DNA of 21,972 nt from a virus, in IMG/VR virus record IMGVR_UViG_3300020473_000138, positions 1-21,972 of that record. The stretch is one strand, 5' to 3'. Below, one piece after another: positions 14,002 to 20,179 of this stretch; within the stretch, counting starts at the first letter, position 1; every line of letters starts with the position of its first letter. The position numbers were made by a program, and so were the translations under genes. A model generated the notes under the pieces. The model searched no databases. It saw only the letters and a program-made list of their open reading frames with translations, and was not told the DNA's origin.

Positions 14002-15202
14002 TGTAAAGCAACTTAAACACCTTGAACACTTAGAAGATGAAATGTTGAACTATGGTTCTGATGGTTGTGCTGCGTCTGTTGCTTTCTTGAAGGAATTATA
14101 TAAGATGCTTGGTAAGACTGCTGATGCAAGAGGATTTTTACAAACCAAATGGGATGGAGCACCATCTGTAGTATGTGGTACTGATCCTAACAGTGGTATG
14201 TTCTTTGTGGGTACTAAGTCTGTCTTTGCTAAGACTGCACCTAAGGTTTGCTACACAGAAGAGGATGTTGATGTATATTATGAGGGAGATCTAGCAGAGA
14301 AGTTGAAGTATTCTCTACGTTACTTCAGTAAGTTGAACATTAGAGGAGTTGTACAGGGAGATTTACTATACACAGACAGTACTTTAAAGACTGAGACTGT
14401 AGATGGTGAGAAATTATATACGTTTAGACCTAATACTATTACGTACGGAATACCTCAGGAACACGACATAGGTAAAGAGGTCAAGCAATCAAAGATTGGT
14501 GTAGTATTCCATACGCATTACAGTGGTACCACTTTTGGAGAGATGCAAGCAAAAGCTGGTGCTCCTATCAAGACATTCTCACGTGCTAGTGAAGTAGCAG
14601 TCATATCTAACGACACTCCCATCAACGAAGTGACCCTTACGGCTCAAGAATGTACCACTTTTGAGCAATATATTCAACGGATAGATCACCTCTGTGGAAA
14701 CTGTGGGGAATTCCTCGATAATATTGTGGAAAACATTGGAACAACTGGTGAAGCTAAGTGGCACGTTGCTAGTTACCTTAAGCAGTTCTTTAATAGTCAG
14801 GTACGTCAAGGTGTGGCTATAGGCAATCCACGTCAAGCACTTGATAACTTGATAGAGTTCTATCACGAGAAGATGAAGAAGGAACTTGCTAAGATCAAGA
14901 CTCCCAAGACACTTGCAGTTAAGCGTAAGTTAGTATTTGAGAGTGAAGTGTACCTAGATAATAACGAAACTAACTTTACTCAGTTGTTGAAACTCTATAA
15001 AGAGATACAAGATGTTAAACAATTTATTATAGACAAACTAGATCACCTAGAAAGATTCAGAACTTACGTAGAAACTGAAAAGGGATACAAGGTTACTACA
15101 CCTGAGGGTTATGTACTACATCAAGATGGTGATATGATCAAACTGGTTAACCGTCTTGAGTTTGCATACAACAACTTTACTATTCAGAAGCAATGGCGTT
15201 AG
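13994..15202 (+). CDS. Ligase-type nucleotidyltransferase-like protein, 402 aa
   Basis: Not a classical T4 ligase, but it carries the ordered motifs of the covalent nucleotidyltransferase superfamily (DNA/RNA ligases and capping enzymes). Motif I is TKWDG (51-55, K52 as candidate nucleotide-accepting lysine), GTKSVF follows at 73-78, motif III-like is VVQGDLLYT (119-127), motif IIIa-like is IGVVFH (168-173), motif IV is EGYVL (371-375) and motif V is IKLVNR (382-387). About 200 residues lie between IIIa and IV, far more than in known ligases; they look helical and include a Cys pair (CGNCGEF). I chose ATG 13994, which overlaps the previous stop by 8 bases, over ATG 13967. It overlaps the next gene, a nucleotidyltransferase, by 10 bases. 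The substrate is unknown, and it could have lost catalysis. Confidence 0.6.
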   Translation: MSNVKQLKHLEHLEDEMLNYGSDGCAASVAFLKELYKMLGKTADARGFLQTKWDGAPSVVCGTDPNSGMFFVGTKSVFAKTAPKVCYTEEDVDVYYEGDLAEKLKYSLRYFSKLNIRGVVQGDLLYTDSTLKTETVDGEKLYTFRPNTITYGIPQEHDIGKEVKQSKIGVVFHTHYSGTTFGEMQAKAGAPIKTFSRASEVAVISNDTPINEVTLTAQECTTFEQYIQRIDHLCGNCGEFLDNIVENIGTTGEAKWHVASYLKQFFNSQVRQGVAIGNPRQALDNLIEFYHEKMKKELAKIKTPKTLAVKRKLVFESEVYLDNNETNFTQLLKLYKEIQDVKQFIIDKLDHLERFRTYVETEKGYKVTTPEGYVLHQDGDMIKLVNRLEFAYNNFTIQKQWR

Positions 15203-15762
15203 AAAAACTATACGATTGTTGCTTCTTTACCTTTGGTAGGTTCCAGCCACCCACTACAGGACACGAGGAGAATATAAAAGGGGTCAAAACAGCAGCTTCT
15301 AAATGTGACTGGAGGATCTATACATCAAAGACGCAAGATAAAAGTGGTAAGAATCCATTAAAACCAGACAGTAAAGTAGCGTGGATGAGGAAAATGTTCC
15401 GTACCTATGCTACAAACATAGTTGGTGCTCAAAAATCTGTGATTGAATGCTTACAAGACATACAAGCAGCAGGTTATGAGGATGCAACGTTGGTTGTTGG
15501 TTCGGATCGTGTTAATGCATTTCAGTGGATTCATAAATACAATGGTAAGGACTATTATTTCAGGAAATTAGACATTGTTTCCTCTGGTAATCGTGATGCA
15601 GACGGTGATACGTTTGCAATCTCTGGTACTAAGATGAGACGTGCAGCATTTGCTGAAGACTTTCCTACTTTTCGTGCAGGTATTCCAAAAGCATTGAGCG
15701 ATGGAGAATGTATGAAGCTGATGAACGAGATTAAGAGTGCGTTACCATCTAATTTCAAATGA
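15193..15762 (+). CDS. NMNAT/cytidylyltransferase-like nucleotidyltransferase
   Basis: A 189-residue Rossmann-fold nucleotidyltransferase. The N-terminal motif TFGRFQPPTTGHEE (13-26) is the family's G-R-F-x-P-x-T/H-x-G-H signature, with T22 and H24 expected to contact the ATP phosphates. VVGSDR (101-106) is the middle nucleotide-binding strand, and ISGTKMR (143-149) is the C-terminal ISSTxxR motif. Family members join an NTP to NMN, pantetheine phosphate, glycerol phosphate or similar groups; the specificity here cannot be read. It overlaps the ligase-like gene by 10 bases and shares ATGA with the next. In marine T4-like phages such genes are usually labelled cytidylyltransferase or NMN adenylyltransferase. 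Paired with a ligase-like protein, a role in making or using an adenylylated cofactor is possible. Confidence 0.82.
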   Translation: MALEKLYDCCFFTFGRFQPPTTGHEENIKGVKTAASKCDWRIYTSKTQDKSGKNPLKPDSKVAWMRKMFRTYATNIVGAQKSVIECLQDIQAAGYEDATLVVGSDRVNAFQWIHKYNGKDYYFRKLDIVSSGNRDADGDTFAISGTKMRRAAFAEDFPTFRAGIPKALSDGECMKLMNEIKSALPSNFK

Positions 15763-16118
15763 AGAAACTATCCGAATTTAAGTGTCCTCCAGCTAAGAAA
15801 AAGACTGGTGAAAAGTATTGTCGTCTTTGTGAGAAGAGGGAGAAACGTGGCACCTGTGGCTATGGTGGAAGAATGTGGGATCGTTATACAGTAGATGACG
15901 TATCTCAGGAAGAAAAGACACAAAGAATGTCTGAGTATCAAGGTAGTAACTCTGATGCTAGTGAAGAATTTGTATTTAATCTCAGTGATAATCTTTCAGA
16001 AATTATTGAAACGGATCCATTGGTTAATAATCCAACATCCAATTACAGATATGATGACACACCACCTCCTGCTAAGAAGAAGTTGATGAACATCAAGAAA
16101 AAAGCCAAGAAAAAATGA
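15759..16118 (+). CDS. Cysteine- and lysine-rich hypothetical protein, 119 aa
   Basis: The N-terminus contains four cysteines (C9, C21, C24, C33, in KCPPAKKKTGEKYCRLC and GTCGYGG) that could hold one zinc ion. The middle is acidic and Ser/Asn-rich, probably disordered. The end is strongly basic (KKLMNIKKKAKKK), suitable for binding nucleic acid. The segment PPAKKK occurs twice, near residues 10-15 and 104-109. It shares ATGA with the nucleotidyltransferase before and the small protein after. No family is recognised. It may be a DNA-associated virion protein, since the region appears to be late, but that is inference. Confidence 0.65.
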   Translation: MKKLSEFKCPPAKKKTGEKYCRLCEKREKRGTCGYGGRMWDRYTVDDVSQEEKTQRMSEYQGSNSDASEEFVFNLSDNLSEIIETDPLVNNPTSNYRYDDTPPPAKKKLMNIKKKAKKK

Positions 16119-16336
16119 GAATCTTACACCGATTACCACTTGATGAATGGTTTGATGATGTTCCACACCCCCACGATACTATGCCTATTGCAACAGACTC
16201 TAATGAGAATCCTAGACCAGAGGAAGAAATAGCAGATATACATCAAAAGATGTATGAGATTGCTACATCAAAATACAATCCTTTTTCCATAGGAGGATCA
16301 GAAAACATTCACGATTTCGATAAGAACAATGGCTGA
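16115..16336 (+). CDS. Small acidic hypothetical protein, 73 aa
   Basis: A 73-residue protein beginning MRILHRLPLDEWFDDVPHPH, with a Pro/Glu/Asn-rich middle and a helix (PEEEIADIHQKMYEIATSKY). It shares ATGA with the gene before and overlaps the fibre-like gene by 8 bases. I see no cysteine cluster, membrane segment or recognisable family. Its place inside a string of late genes is the only functional hint. Confidence 0.6.
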   Translation: MRILHRLPLDEWFDDVPHPHDTMPIATDSNENPRPEEEIADIHQKMYEIATSKYNPFSIGGSENIHDFDKNNG

Positions 16337-16859
16337 TACTTATAGACCCTTTCTAGAAAAGTTGGGTGGTACCTCTGCTGCTACTTTTGTAGGTAACAAG
16401 GGAGAATTATTTTACGATCCTGATTCAACTACCCTGAAAATTTCTGATGGAAGCACCGCAGGTGGTGTAGGAATCGGTGGTGGTGCTGGTACTACTGATA
16501 AAATAGATGAAGGTAATACTTCAGTAGAAGTTGTTGATACTGGTAGTAATGGTACGATTAAATTCGAGACAGAAGGCACTGATCGTTGGAAGATCACTAG
16601 TGCTGGTCACATCATTCCATATGCTAATGCAGCATATGATTTAGGTAATGCAGAGTATAAGGTAAGACACTTGTTCTTATCTGACAATACTCTTTACTTT
16701 GAGGGAGATTTCCTTAAAGTAGCACAACATAATGAAGGTGGTGCAGCACAATCGCCAAGCTATATGATCCCTCTTGCTAAGTTGAAGGATGCTTTAAATG
16801 CATCTGCTGACTTTGAAGCATTCAAAGCAGCAATTCTTGCGATTACTGATGCTAGTTAA
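16329..16859 (+). CDS. Fibre-like virion structural protein, 176 aa
   Basis: The N-terminal half reads like a phage fibre-attachment unit: GNKGELFYDPDSTTLKISDG, then a glycine-rich stretch (GGVGIGGGAG). The middle, DRWKITSAGHIIPYANAAYD followed by LGNAEYKVRHLFLSDNTLYF, is a beta-helix-type repeat common in tail fibre and receptor-binding proteins, where it is usually part of much longer chains. At 176 residues this is a short, possibly accessory fibre or a head or collar decoration. The C-terminus is alanine-rich and helical (ADFEAFKAAILAITD). The start overlaps the previous gene by 8 bases and the stop is directly followed by the next ATG. The structural call comes from residue pattern, not from a firm family match. 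Confidence 0.6.
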   Translation: MADTYRPFLEKLGGTSAATFVGNKGELFYDPDSTTLKISDGSTAGGVGIGGGAGTTDKIDEGNTSVEVVDTGSNGTIKFETEGTDRWKITSAGHIIPYANAAYDLGNAEYKVRHLFLSDNTLYFEGDFLKVAQHNEGGAAQSPSYMIPLAKLKDALNASADFEAFKAAILAITDAS

Positions 16860-17093
16860 ATGAAATCATTTAAACAATTTCGTGTAGAAATAAAAGAGCA
16901 TTTTGAACGTGAGGTTCAAGAGGATTTCCATTTTAATAATGTATTTCTTGAAGGTGACTGGGTGAAGAACACTACCAACGGTAAGTGTGGTAAGGTAATT
17001 CGTCGTGGACCTAACTATATAATAGCACTAGCAGAAGACAACAAGATCTTTAGATCTTGGGTAAAAGATCTAGAGGAGTACTCAGTACTATGA
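16860..17093 (+). CDS. Small hypothetical protein with SH3/KOW-like region, 77 aa
   Basis: The protein starts MKSFKQFRVEIKEHFEREVQ, an amphipathic helix resembling the capsid-targeting peptide of T4 internal proteins (MKTYQEF type). I-K-E at 11-13 fits the L/I-x-E pattern cut by the T4 prohead protease gp21. The rest (GDWVKNTTNGKCGKVIRRGP, then NYIIALAEDNKIFRSWV) looks like a small SH3 or KOW-type beta barrel. No function is certain; a protein carried inside the head is a fair hypothesis. The start follows the previous stop directly (TAAATG) and the end shares ATGA with the next gene. Confidence 0.65.
   Translation: MKSFKQFRVEIKEHFEREVQEDFHFNNVFLEGDWVKNTTNGKCGKVIRRGPNYIIALAEDNKIFRSWVKDLEEYSVL
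17042..17059. repeat. Inverted repeat CAAGATCT-TT-AGATCTTG
   Basis: Eight-base arms are exact reverse complements around TT. A third AGATCT follows at 17066-17071. All lie in the last codons of the 16860 gene, just before the Shine-Dalgarno (GAGGAG, 17073-17078) of the next gene, so a folded RNA could affect its translation. Confidence 0.5.
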
Positions 17094-17245
17094 AAACATT
17101 CTACCAACTAAGACAGGAATTAACATCTGAGGATACCTCAGAGATAGAGATTATGCCTGAGATTAATTCCGACACAGATGATCCGAAGGAGGTTAAGAAA
17201 AAGGCTGCGAAACGTATGAAGAAATTGAAGAAAGAGCCTAAATAA
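17090..17245 (+). CDS. Small lysine-rich hypothetical protein, 51 aa
   Basis: A 51-residue protein with start MKTFYQLRQELTSEDTSEIE, an acidic middle and a basic tail (KKKAAKRMKKLKKEPK). The ATG overlaps the previous stop (ATGA), with GAGGAG 11 bases upstream, which decides the start; an upstream TTG at 17057 would lie inside the gene before. The N-terminus is similar to that of the preceding protein (MKSFKQFRVE) and to the T4 internal-protein targeting peptide. The basic tail could bind packaged DNA. It is plausibly a small head-internal protein, but no clear protease site is visible. Confidence 0.6.
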   Translation: MKTFYQLRQELTSEDTSEIEIMPEINSDTDDPKEVKKKAAKRMKKLKKEPK

Positions 17246-17246
17246 A
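17238..17246 (+). promoter_or_regulatory. Late-promoter-like motif CTAAATAAA
   Basis: A variant of TATAAATA overlapping the stop of the 17090 gene and lying 20 bases before the ATG at 17266. The spacing would suit a short late transcript for that gene. The stop codon itself supplies part of the motif. Confidence 0.35.
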
Positions 17247-17265
17247 TCATCTTGCTTATTTTGAG

Positions 17266-17454
17266 ATGATTAATTTTTTTATGCCCATTGCTATCAGCAT
17301 AATCAATAAAGCTGTTGATAGAATACCCGATGATCTTGATTCTGTTATCAAAGATTTTGTTATTAAGTTGCTGAAAAAAGCAGCTGCTAAGACAGAAAAC
17401 AAACTTGATGATGAACTAGTTGCTGCTGTAGCAAAAGCACTACTAGAGTCATAG
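17266..17454 (+). CDS. Small helical hypothetical protein, 62 aa
   Basis: A 62-residue protein that is probably all helical. It has a hydrophobic N-terminal part (MINFFMPIAISIINKAV) that could touch a membrane, then an amphipathic charged part (IKDFVIKLLKKAAAKTENKL) and a helix rich in alanine and leucine. ATG 17281 is an alternative start, removing five residues. It is flanked by late-promoter-like motifs on both sides (17238 and 17466), so it may be transcribed alone. A small membrane-active or scaffold-type protein would fit the composition, but there is no family match and the size leaves doubt that it is real. Confidence 0.5.
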   Translation: MINFFMPIAISIINKAVDRIPDDLDSVIKDFVIKLLKKAAAKTENKLDDELVAAVAKALLES

Positions 17455-17465
17455 TGTTCAGGTTT

Positions 17466-17473
17466 TATAAATA
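17466..17473 (+). promoter_or_regulatory. T4-type late promoter TATAAATA
   Basis: An exact TATAAATA in the 46-base gap between the 17266 and 17501 genes, 27 bases before the ATG at 17501. This is the T4 late promoter core read by the gp55/gp33-modified polymerase and has the right position for a late transcript. Confidence 0.75.
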
Positions 17474-17500
17474 TACTCAGACCATAGTTGTAATAAAGTA

Positions 17501-18052
17501 ATGGCAAACCTTAGAGAAGGTCAACCTCAATTCATTGAACGTCAAGAACAGGATACTATTACGGCAGTACCTCAAGATGACGGTACTATCAAGTATTGGC
17601 TTGGCAATTATGATGGTAGAGGTGAAGTAACCGCAGTTAGAATACTAGACGGTGGTTTGTATGAAACTGGTGTTACTCCAACAGTTCAATTAGTTGATGA
17701 TAATGGCGACGACATCAGTAATGGTGGAGCAGAGTTTGCTGTTATAATGAACACTAAAGGTGAGTGTATTAGTGTTTATCCAAAAGAAGGTGGTCTTGGA
17801 TCTGGTCTTGTAGGTCCAGTCATAAAAGCAAAACTAGTTACTGCTGCTGAGAACGTAGTTTCTCCAGCAGAGTTGGAAGTTTGCATTAGAGACGGACAAT
17901 GGGTAGATATACCAGCTTCTGAAGTTGAAACCCACAATCGTCAGGCTAGGGATAAATGGACAAATGAAACTGCTAAACTTAGTAGTCAAACTAACTTCCA
18001 AGTGCTTGGTGTTACCGATAAGTTCGGTAAAGTCGAAGGATTCACACTTTAA
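17501..18052 (+). CDS. Probable late virion-associated protein, 183 aa
   Basis: A 183-residue acidic protein, rich in Gly, Asp and Val, that is probably mostly beta (EVTAVRILDGGLYETGV, TPTVQLVDDNGDDI, GAEFAVIMNTKGECISV). The C-terminal third is more charged (EVETHNRQARDKWTNETAKL) and ends in KFGKVEGFTL. I do not recognise the family. Repeated V-x-I/L and D-G turns resemble structural or fibre-associated proteins of marine T4-like phages. The best late promoter of the window lies 27 bases upstream and another lies at its stop, which supports late, abundant expression. A virion component is therefore inferred from composition and promoter. Confidence 0.65.
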   Translation: MANLREGQPQFIERQEQDTITAVPQDDGTIKYWLGNYDGRGEVTAVRILDGGLYETGVTPTVQLVDDNGDDISNGGAEFAVIMNTKGECISVYPKEGGLGSGLVGPVIKAKLVTAAENVVSPAELEVCIRDGQWVDIPASEVETHNRQARDKWTNETAKLSSQTNFQVLGVTDKFGKVEGFTL

Positions 18053-18058
18053 TAAATA
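18051..18058 (+). promoter_or_regulatory. Late-promoter-like motif AATAAATA
   Basis: AATAAATA followed by CT overlaps the stop of the 17501 gene and lies 18 bases before the ATG at 18077. It matches seven of the eight bases of TATAAATA. Confidence 0.5.
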
Positions 18059-18076
18059 CTAAAAACGGTAAAAACA

Positions 18077-18718
18077 ATGTCACTTTACGGAGATACTGAC
18101 AGTAACGCCAACAAGACGAAAGTCGAAACTACCGTCGCAGCAGACGCTAGTGGAGGGACTGTGGTCTTCGTTGACGAGACAGAAGCAGCACTTAGTGAGA
18201 ACCAAGAGCGTGGACTCACTGGACCAGGTTGGTGGAACTACATCACCTATACCGATACTGCTGGTAATACACGCCATAAATCAGAACTTCTTGTTCCTCT
18301 AACAGATCCAGAAGCAAACGCAGACGAGACACAGAGTGATGATAGTATAGTAGCTGACGCAGCATCTGCAATCACATTCAGTCAAGATCTAGTAGCACTA
18401 ACAGGTCTTAGTGACCCCGTTACTACAAGTGCACTTACAGTTACTGCTGCATCAAGTGACTCATCAGCACTTAGCACACAGTGGCAACGTAAGACTGCAA
18501 CAGGACTTCGTTGGGTTAACATCACATCTTCACTAGACGGTGGAGTATATGGTAACACTGGAACAGCTACTGGAGTAACTTCGGGAGCAGCAACAGCACT
18601 CACAATTACCGCAGGTACTAAAGCAGTACTTGACGGATATGAGTATCGTGTTAAAGTAACATCTGCTGGTGGTGCAGAAGAAGTAACATCTGCTTATAAG
18701 TCTATAACATTTGCATAA
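18077..18718 (+). CDS. Virion structural protein with C-terminal Ig-like domain
   Basis: A 213-residue protein in two parts. The N-terminal part (about 1-80; MSLYGDTDSNANKTKVE, ERGLTGPGWWNYITYTD, NTRHKSELLVPL) resembles a short module found in virion proteins of marine T4-like phages. The C-terminal part (about 85-213) is Thr/Ser/Ala-rich and ends in a typical Ig-like strand pattern: TQWQRKTATGLRWVNI, then LDGYEYRVKVTSAGGAEEV. Ig-like domains often decorate phage heads (as in T4 Hoc) and tails. Codon choice is rich in GCA, ACT and GTT, and the gene has its own late-promoter-like motif, as expected for an abundant late protein. The exact place in the virion is unknown. Confidence 0.7.
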   Translation: MSLYGDTDSNANKTKVETTVAADASGGTVVFVDETEAALSENQERGLTGPGWWNYITYTDTAGNTRHKSELLVPLTDPEANADETQSDDSIVADAASAITFSQDLVALTGLSDPVTTSALTVTAASSDSSALSTQWQRKTATGLRWVNITSSLDGGVYGNTGTATGVTSGAATALTITAGTKAVLDGYEYRVKVTSAGGAEEVTSAYKSITFA

Positions 18719-18726
18719 TATGAGGG

Positions 18727-19086
18727 ATGAAATTTGAATTTCTAAATGATGATAACTTCCTCCTATTCGCTTCCAAGCACTATGAAAATCCTCAAGGAAT
18801 AACTTACGACGACTTCCTTGAGGATTTGAAGCGTTTTAAATACATCAAACGATTATTGAAACGTTATGAAAAGACAGGAGAGTTAAAGACTCACCTAATT
18901 CTTAATCATATTATAATTTTATTTAATGTATTTGGTGACGCATCAACACCTATGTTGTTTCATAAAATAGATGAGCATCATTGGAGTATGTTGAAGTCGT
19001 TTCTTAAGTATCTCAACTACCTTCCAGAGGAACTTGATGATCCTTACTTAGATACATATACTTTAGAAGAACTTATACTACTATGA
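18727..19086 (+). CDS. Conserved-type hypothetical protein, 119 aa
   Basis: A 119-residue helical protein beginning MKFEFLNDDNFLLFASKHYE, followed by DDFLEDLKRFKYIKRLLKRY, LILNHIIILFNVFGDA and FHKIDEHHWSMLKSFLKYL. I know similar unnamed proteins from T4-like marine phages, where they stand among structural genes, but no function is established. The hydrophobic run (about 57-72) is probably a buried helix; it is interrupted by Asn and His and is unlikely to cross a membrane. The start lies eight bases after the previous stop, and the stop shares ATGA with the next gene. Confidence 0.7.
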   Translation: MKFEFLNDDNFLLFASKHYENPQGITYDDFLEDLKRFKYIKRLLKRYEKTGELKTHLILNHIIILFNVFGDASTPMLFHKIDEHHWSMLKSFLKYLNYLPEELDDPYLDTYTLEELILL

Positions 19087-19742
19087 ATGAGGACGCACCA
19101 ATCAATTCAGCTGGAGACGGTAGTCAGATTGCTTTGCCTCCTACTCACATCATAGTTGGAAAAAGAAATCGTTCTAAATATAAAAAGAACAACAGCACAA
19201 AATACGACGGTCGTACAAAGGCTGGTCGTAAATTAGTCTCTCGTATTATGTCAGGTCGCAACAAAAAAATGGCTGAAGAATCTAAAAAAATCACTGAAGC
19301 AGCAACTGAGACCGAAAGAGCTCAGAAGCAAATCCAACAACAGAAGAAGTTAGGACGTGCTAAGGATCTCCAGAAGAAGCGTGACGAAGCTAAGAAGAAG
19401 ATGCAGTCCAAGACTAAGGAAATGGACACTCTTATGAAGGCACGTCTTTCTGATTTTAAGAAGAAGGCATCCGATCAAACAAAGAAATTAAAGAAAGAGT
19501 CTGTTGAGGTTGATGTACTAGACACAGCAGTAGCTCTAGTGGATAAAAAGGTTGGTGATGATCAAGGTTTTGCTGACATTGCAGTAGGTGACAAGTCAAT
19601 GAAACTTGATACATACTCTGCTAAGAGAGTAACAGATGTATACAGTCAACTTGACCCTGCTAACCAGATTAAGTTCCGTCAAATGCTTAATCATTCACCA
19701 GAAACCTATCTGAAAGCAGTAGATTTCGCAGTTAAGAATTAA
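19083..19742 (+). CDS. Lysine-rich helical hypothetical protein, 219 aa
   Basis: A 219-residue protein in three parts: a flexible start (NSAGDGSQIALPPTHIIVGK) followed by a very basic patch; a long charged helix or coiled coil (about 60-145), dominated by Lys, Glu and Gln (KRDEAKKKMQSKTKEMD); and a compact C-terminal part (about 146-219; DTAVALVDKKVGDDQGF, DPANQIKFRQMLNHSPETY). The composition suits a scaffold, tape-like or DNA-associated protein. I do not recognise a named family. It shares ATGA with the gene before, and two bases separate its stop from the next ATG. Confidence 0.7.
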   Translation: MNEDAPINSAGDGSQIALPPTHIIVGKRNRSKYKKNNSTKYDGRTKAGRKLVSRIMSGRNKKMAEESKKITEAATETERAQKQIQQQKKLGRAKDLQKKRDEAKKKMQSKTKEMDTLMKARLSDFKKKASDQTKKLKKESVEVDVLDTAVALVDKKVGDDQGFADIAVGDKSMKLDTYSAKRVTDVYSQLDPANQIKFRQMLNHSPETYLKAVDFAVKN

Positions 19743-19744
19743 TA

Positions 19745-20179
19745 ATGGCTGAGAGTATTAACGCTGCTATAATAGAGCGGCTGGAAAAAGTAGTTAGTAC
19801 TCTTCAGGAAAATTCTATGAAGATGGGGCAGCTGCTTGCTGTCCATAATGAAAAATTAGACAAACAGGATAGGATAGATGCGGTATTATTCGAGAAAGTT
19901 GAATCGCTTCATAGAGAGGTCAACCGTCAGAGTAAAGAGATTAAGGCAGGATGTGAGAGAGATATTCGCAAGGTAGATGAAAGACTTCGTATTATGGAAA
20001 AGAAGATGTGGACAATTGCTGGTGCAATTTCCATCATAAGTTTTGTTGTGAGTCCAGTAGGGCAGAAGTTTGTAAAACCTATGTTGACACCACCACCACA
20101 ATCTGATACAATATCATTGACCTCCACTTCTGCTGATGCAATTTTTAGACCAGCAGTACGTAAATCTCTTGTCTCCTAG
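19745..20179 (+). CDS. Coiled-coil protein with one membrane segment, 144 aa
   Basis: Residues 1-87 form a long charged helix with heptad spacing of Leu, Ile and Val (IERLEKVVSTLQENSMKMGQ and on to DERLRIMEKKM), probably a coiled coil. Residues 88-105 (WTIAGAISIISFVVSPVG) are a single hydrophobic membrane segment, followed by a short Pro/Ser/Thr-rich end. This layout recalls small phage membrane proteins such as haemolysin XhlA-type or holin accessory proteins, but identity is not certain. The last 44 bases overlap the start of the primase gene in another frame. A lysis or envelope role is an inference. Confidence 0.65.
   Translation: MAESINAAIIERLEKVVSTLQENSMKMGQLLAVHNEKLDKQDRIDAVLFEKVESLHREVNRQSKEIKAGCERDIRKVDERLRIMEKKMWTIAGAISIISFVVSPVGQKFVKPMLTPPPQSDTISLTSTSADAIFRPAVRKSLVS

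Noticed and set aside
17057-17245. Longer, TTG-started version of the 51-aa lysine-rich protein
   Set aside because: It would overlap the previous gene by 37 bases, whereas ATG 17090 has a GAGGAG site and the usual ATGA junction.
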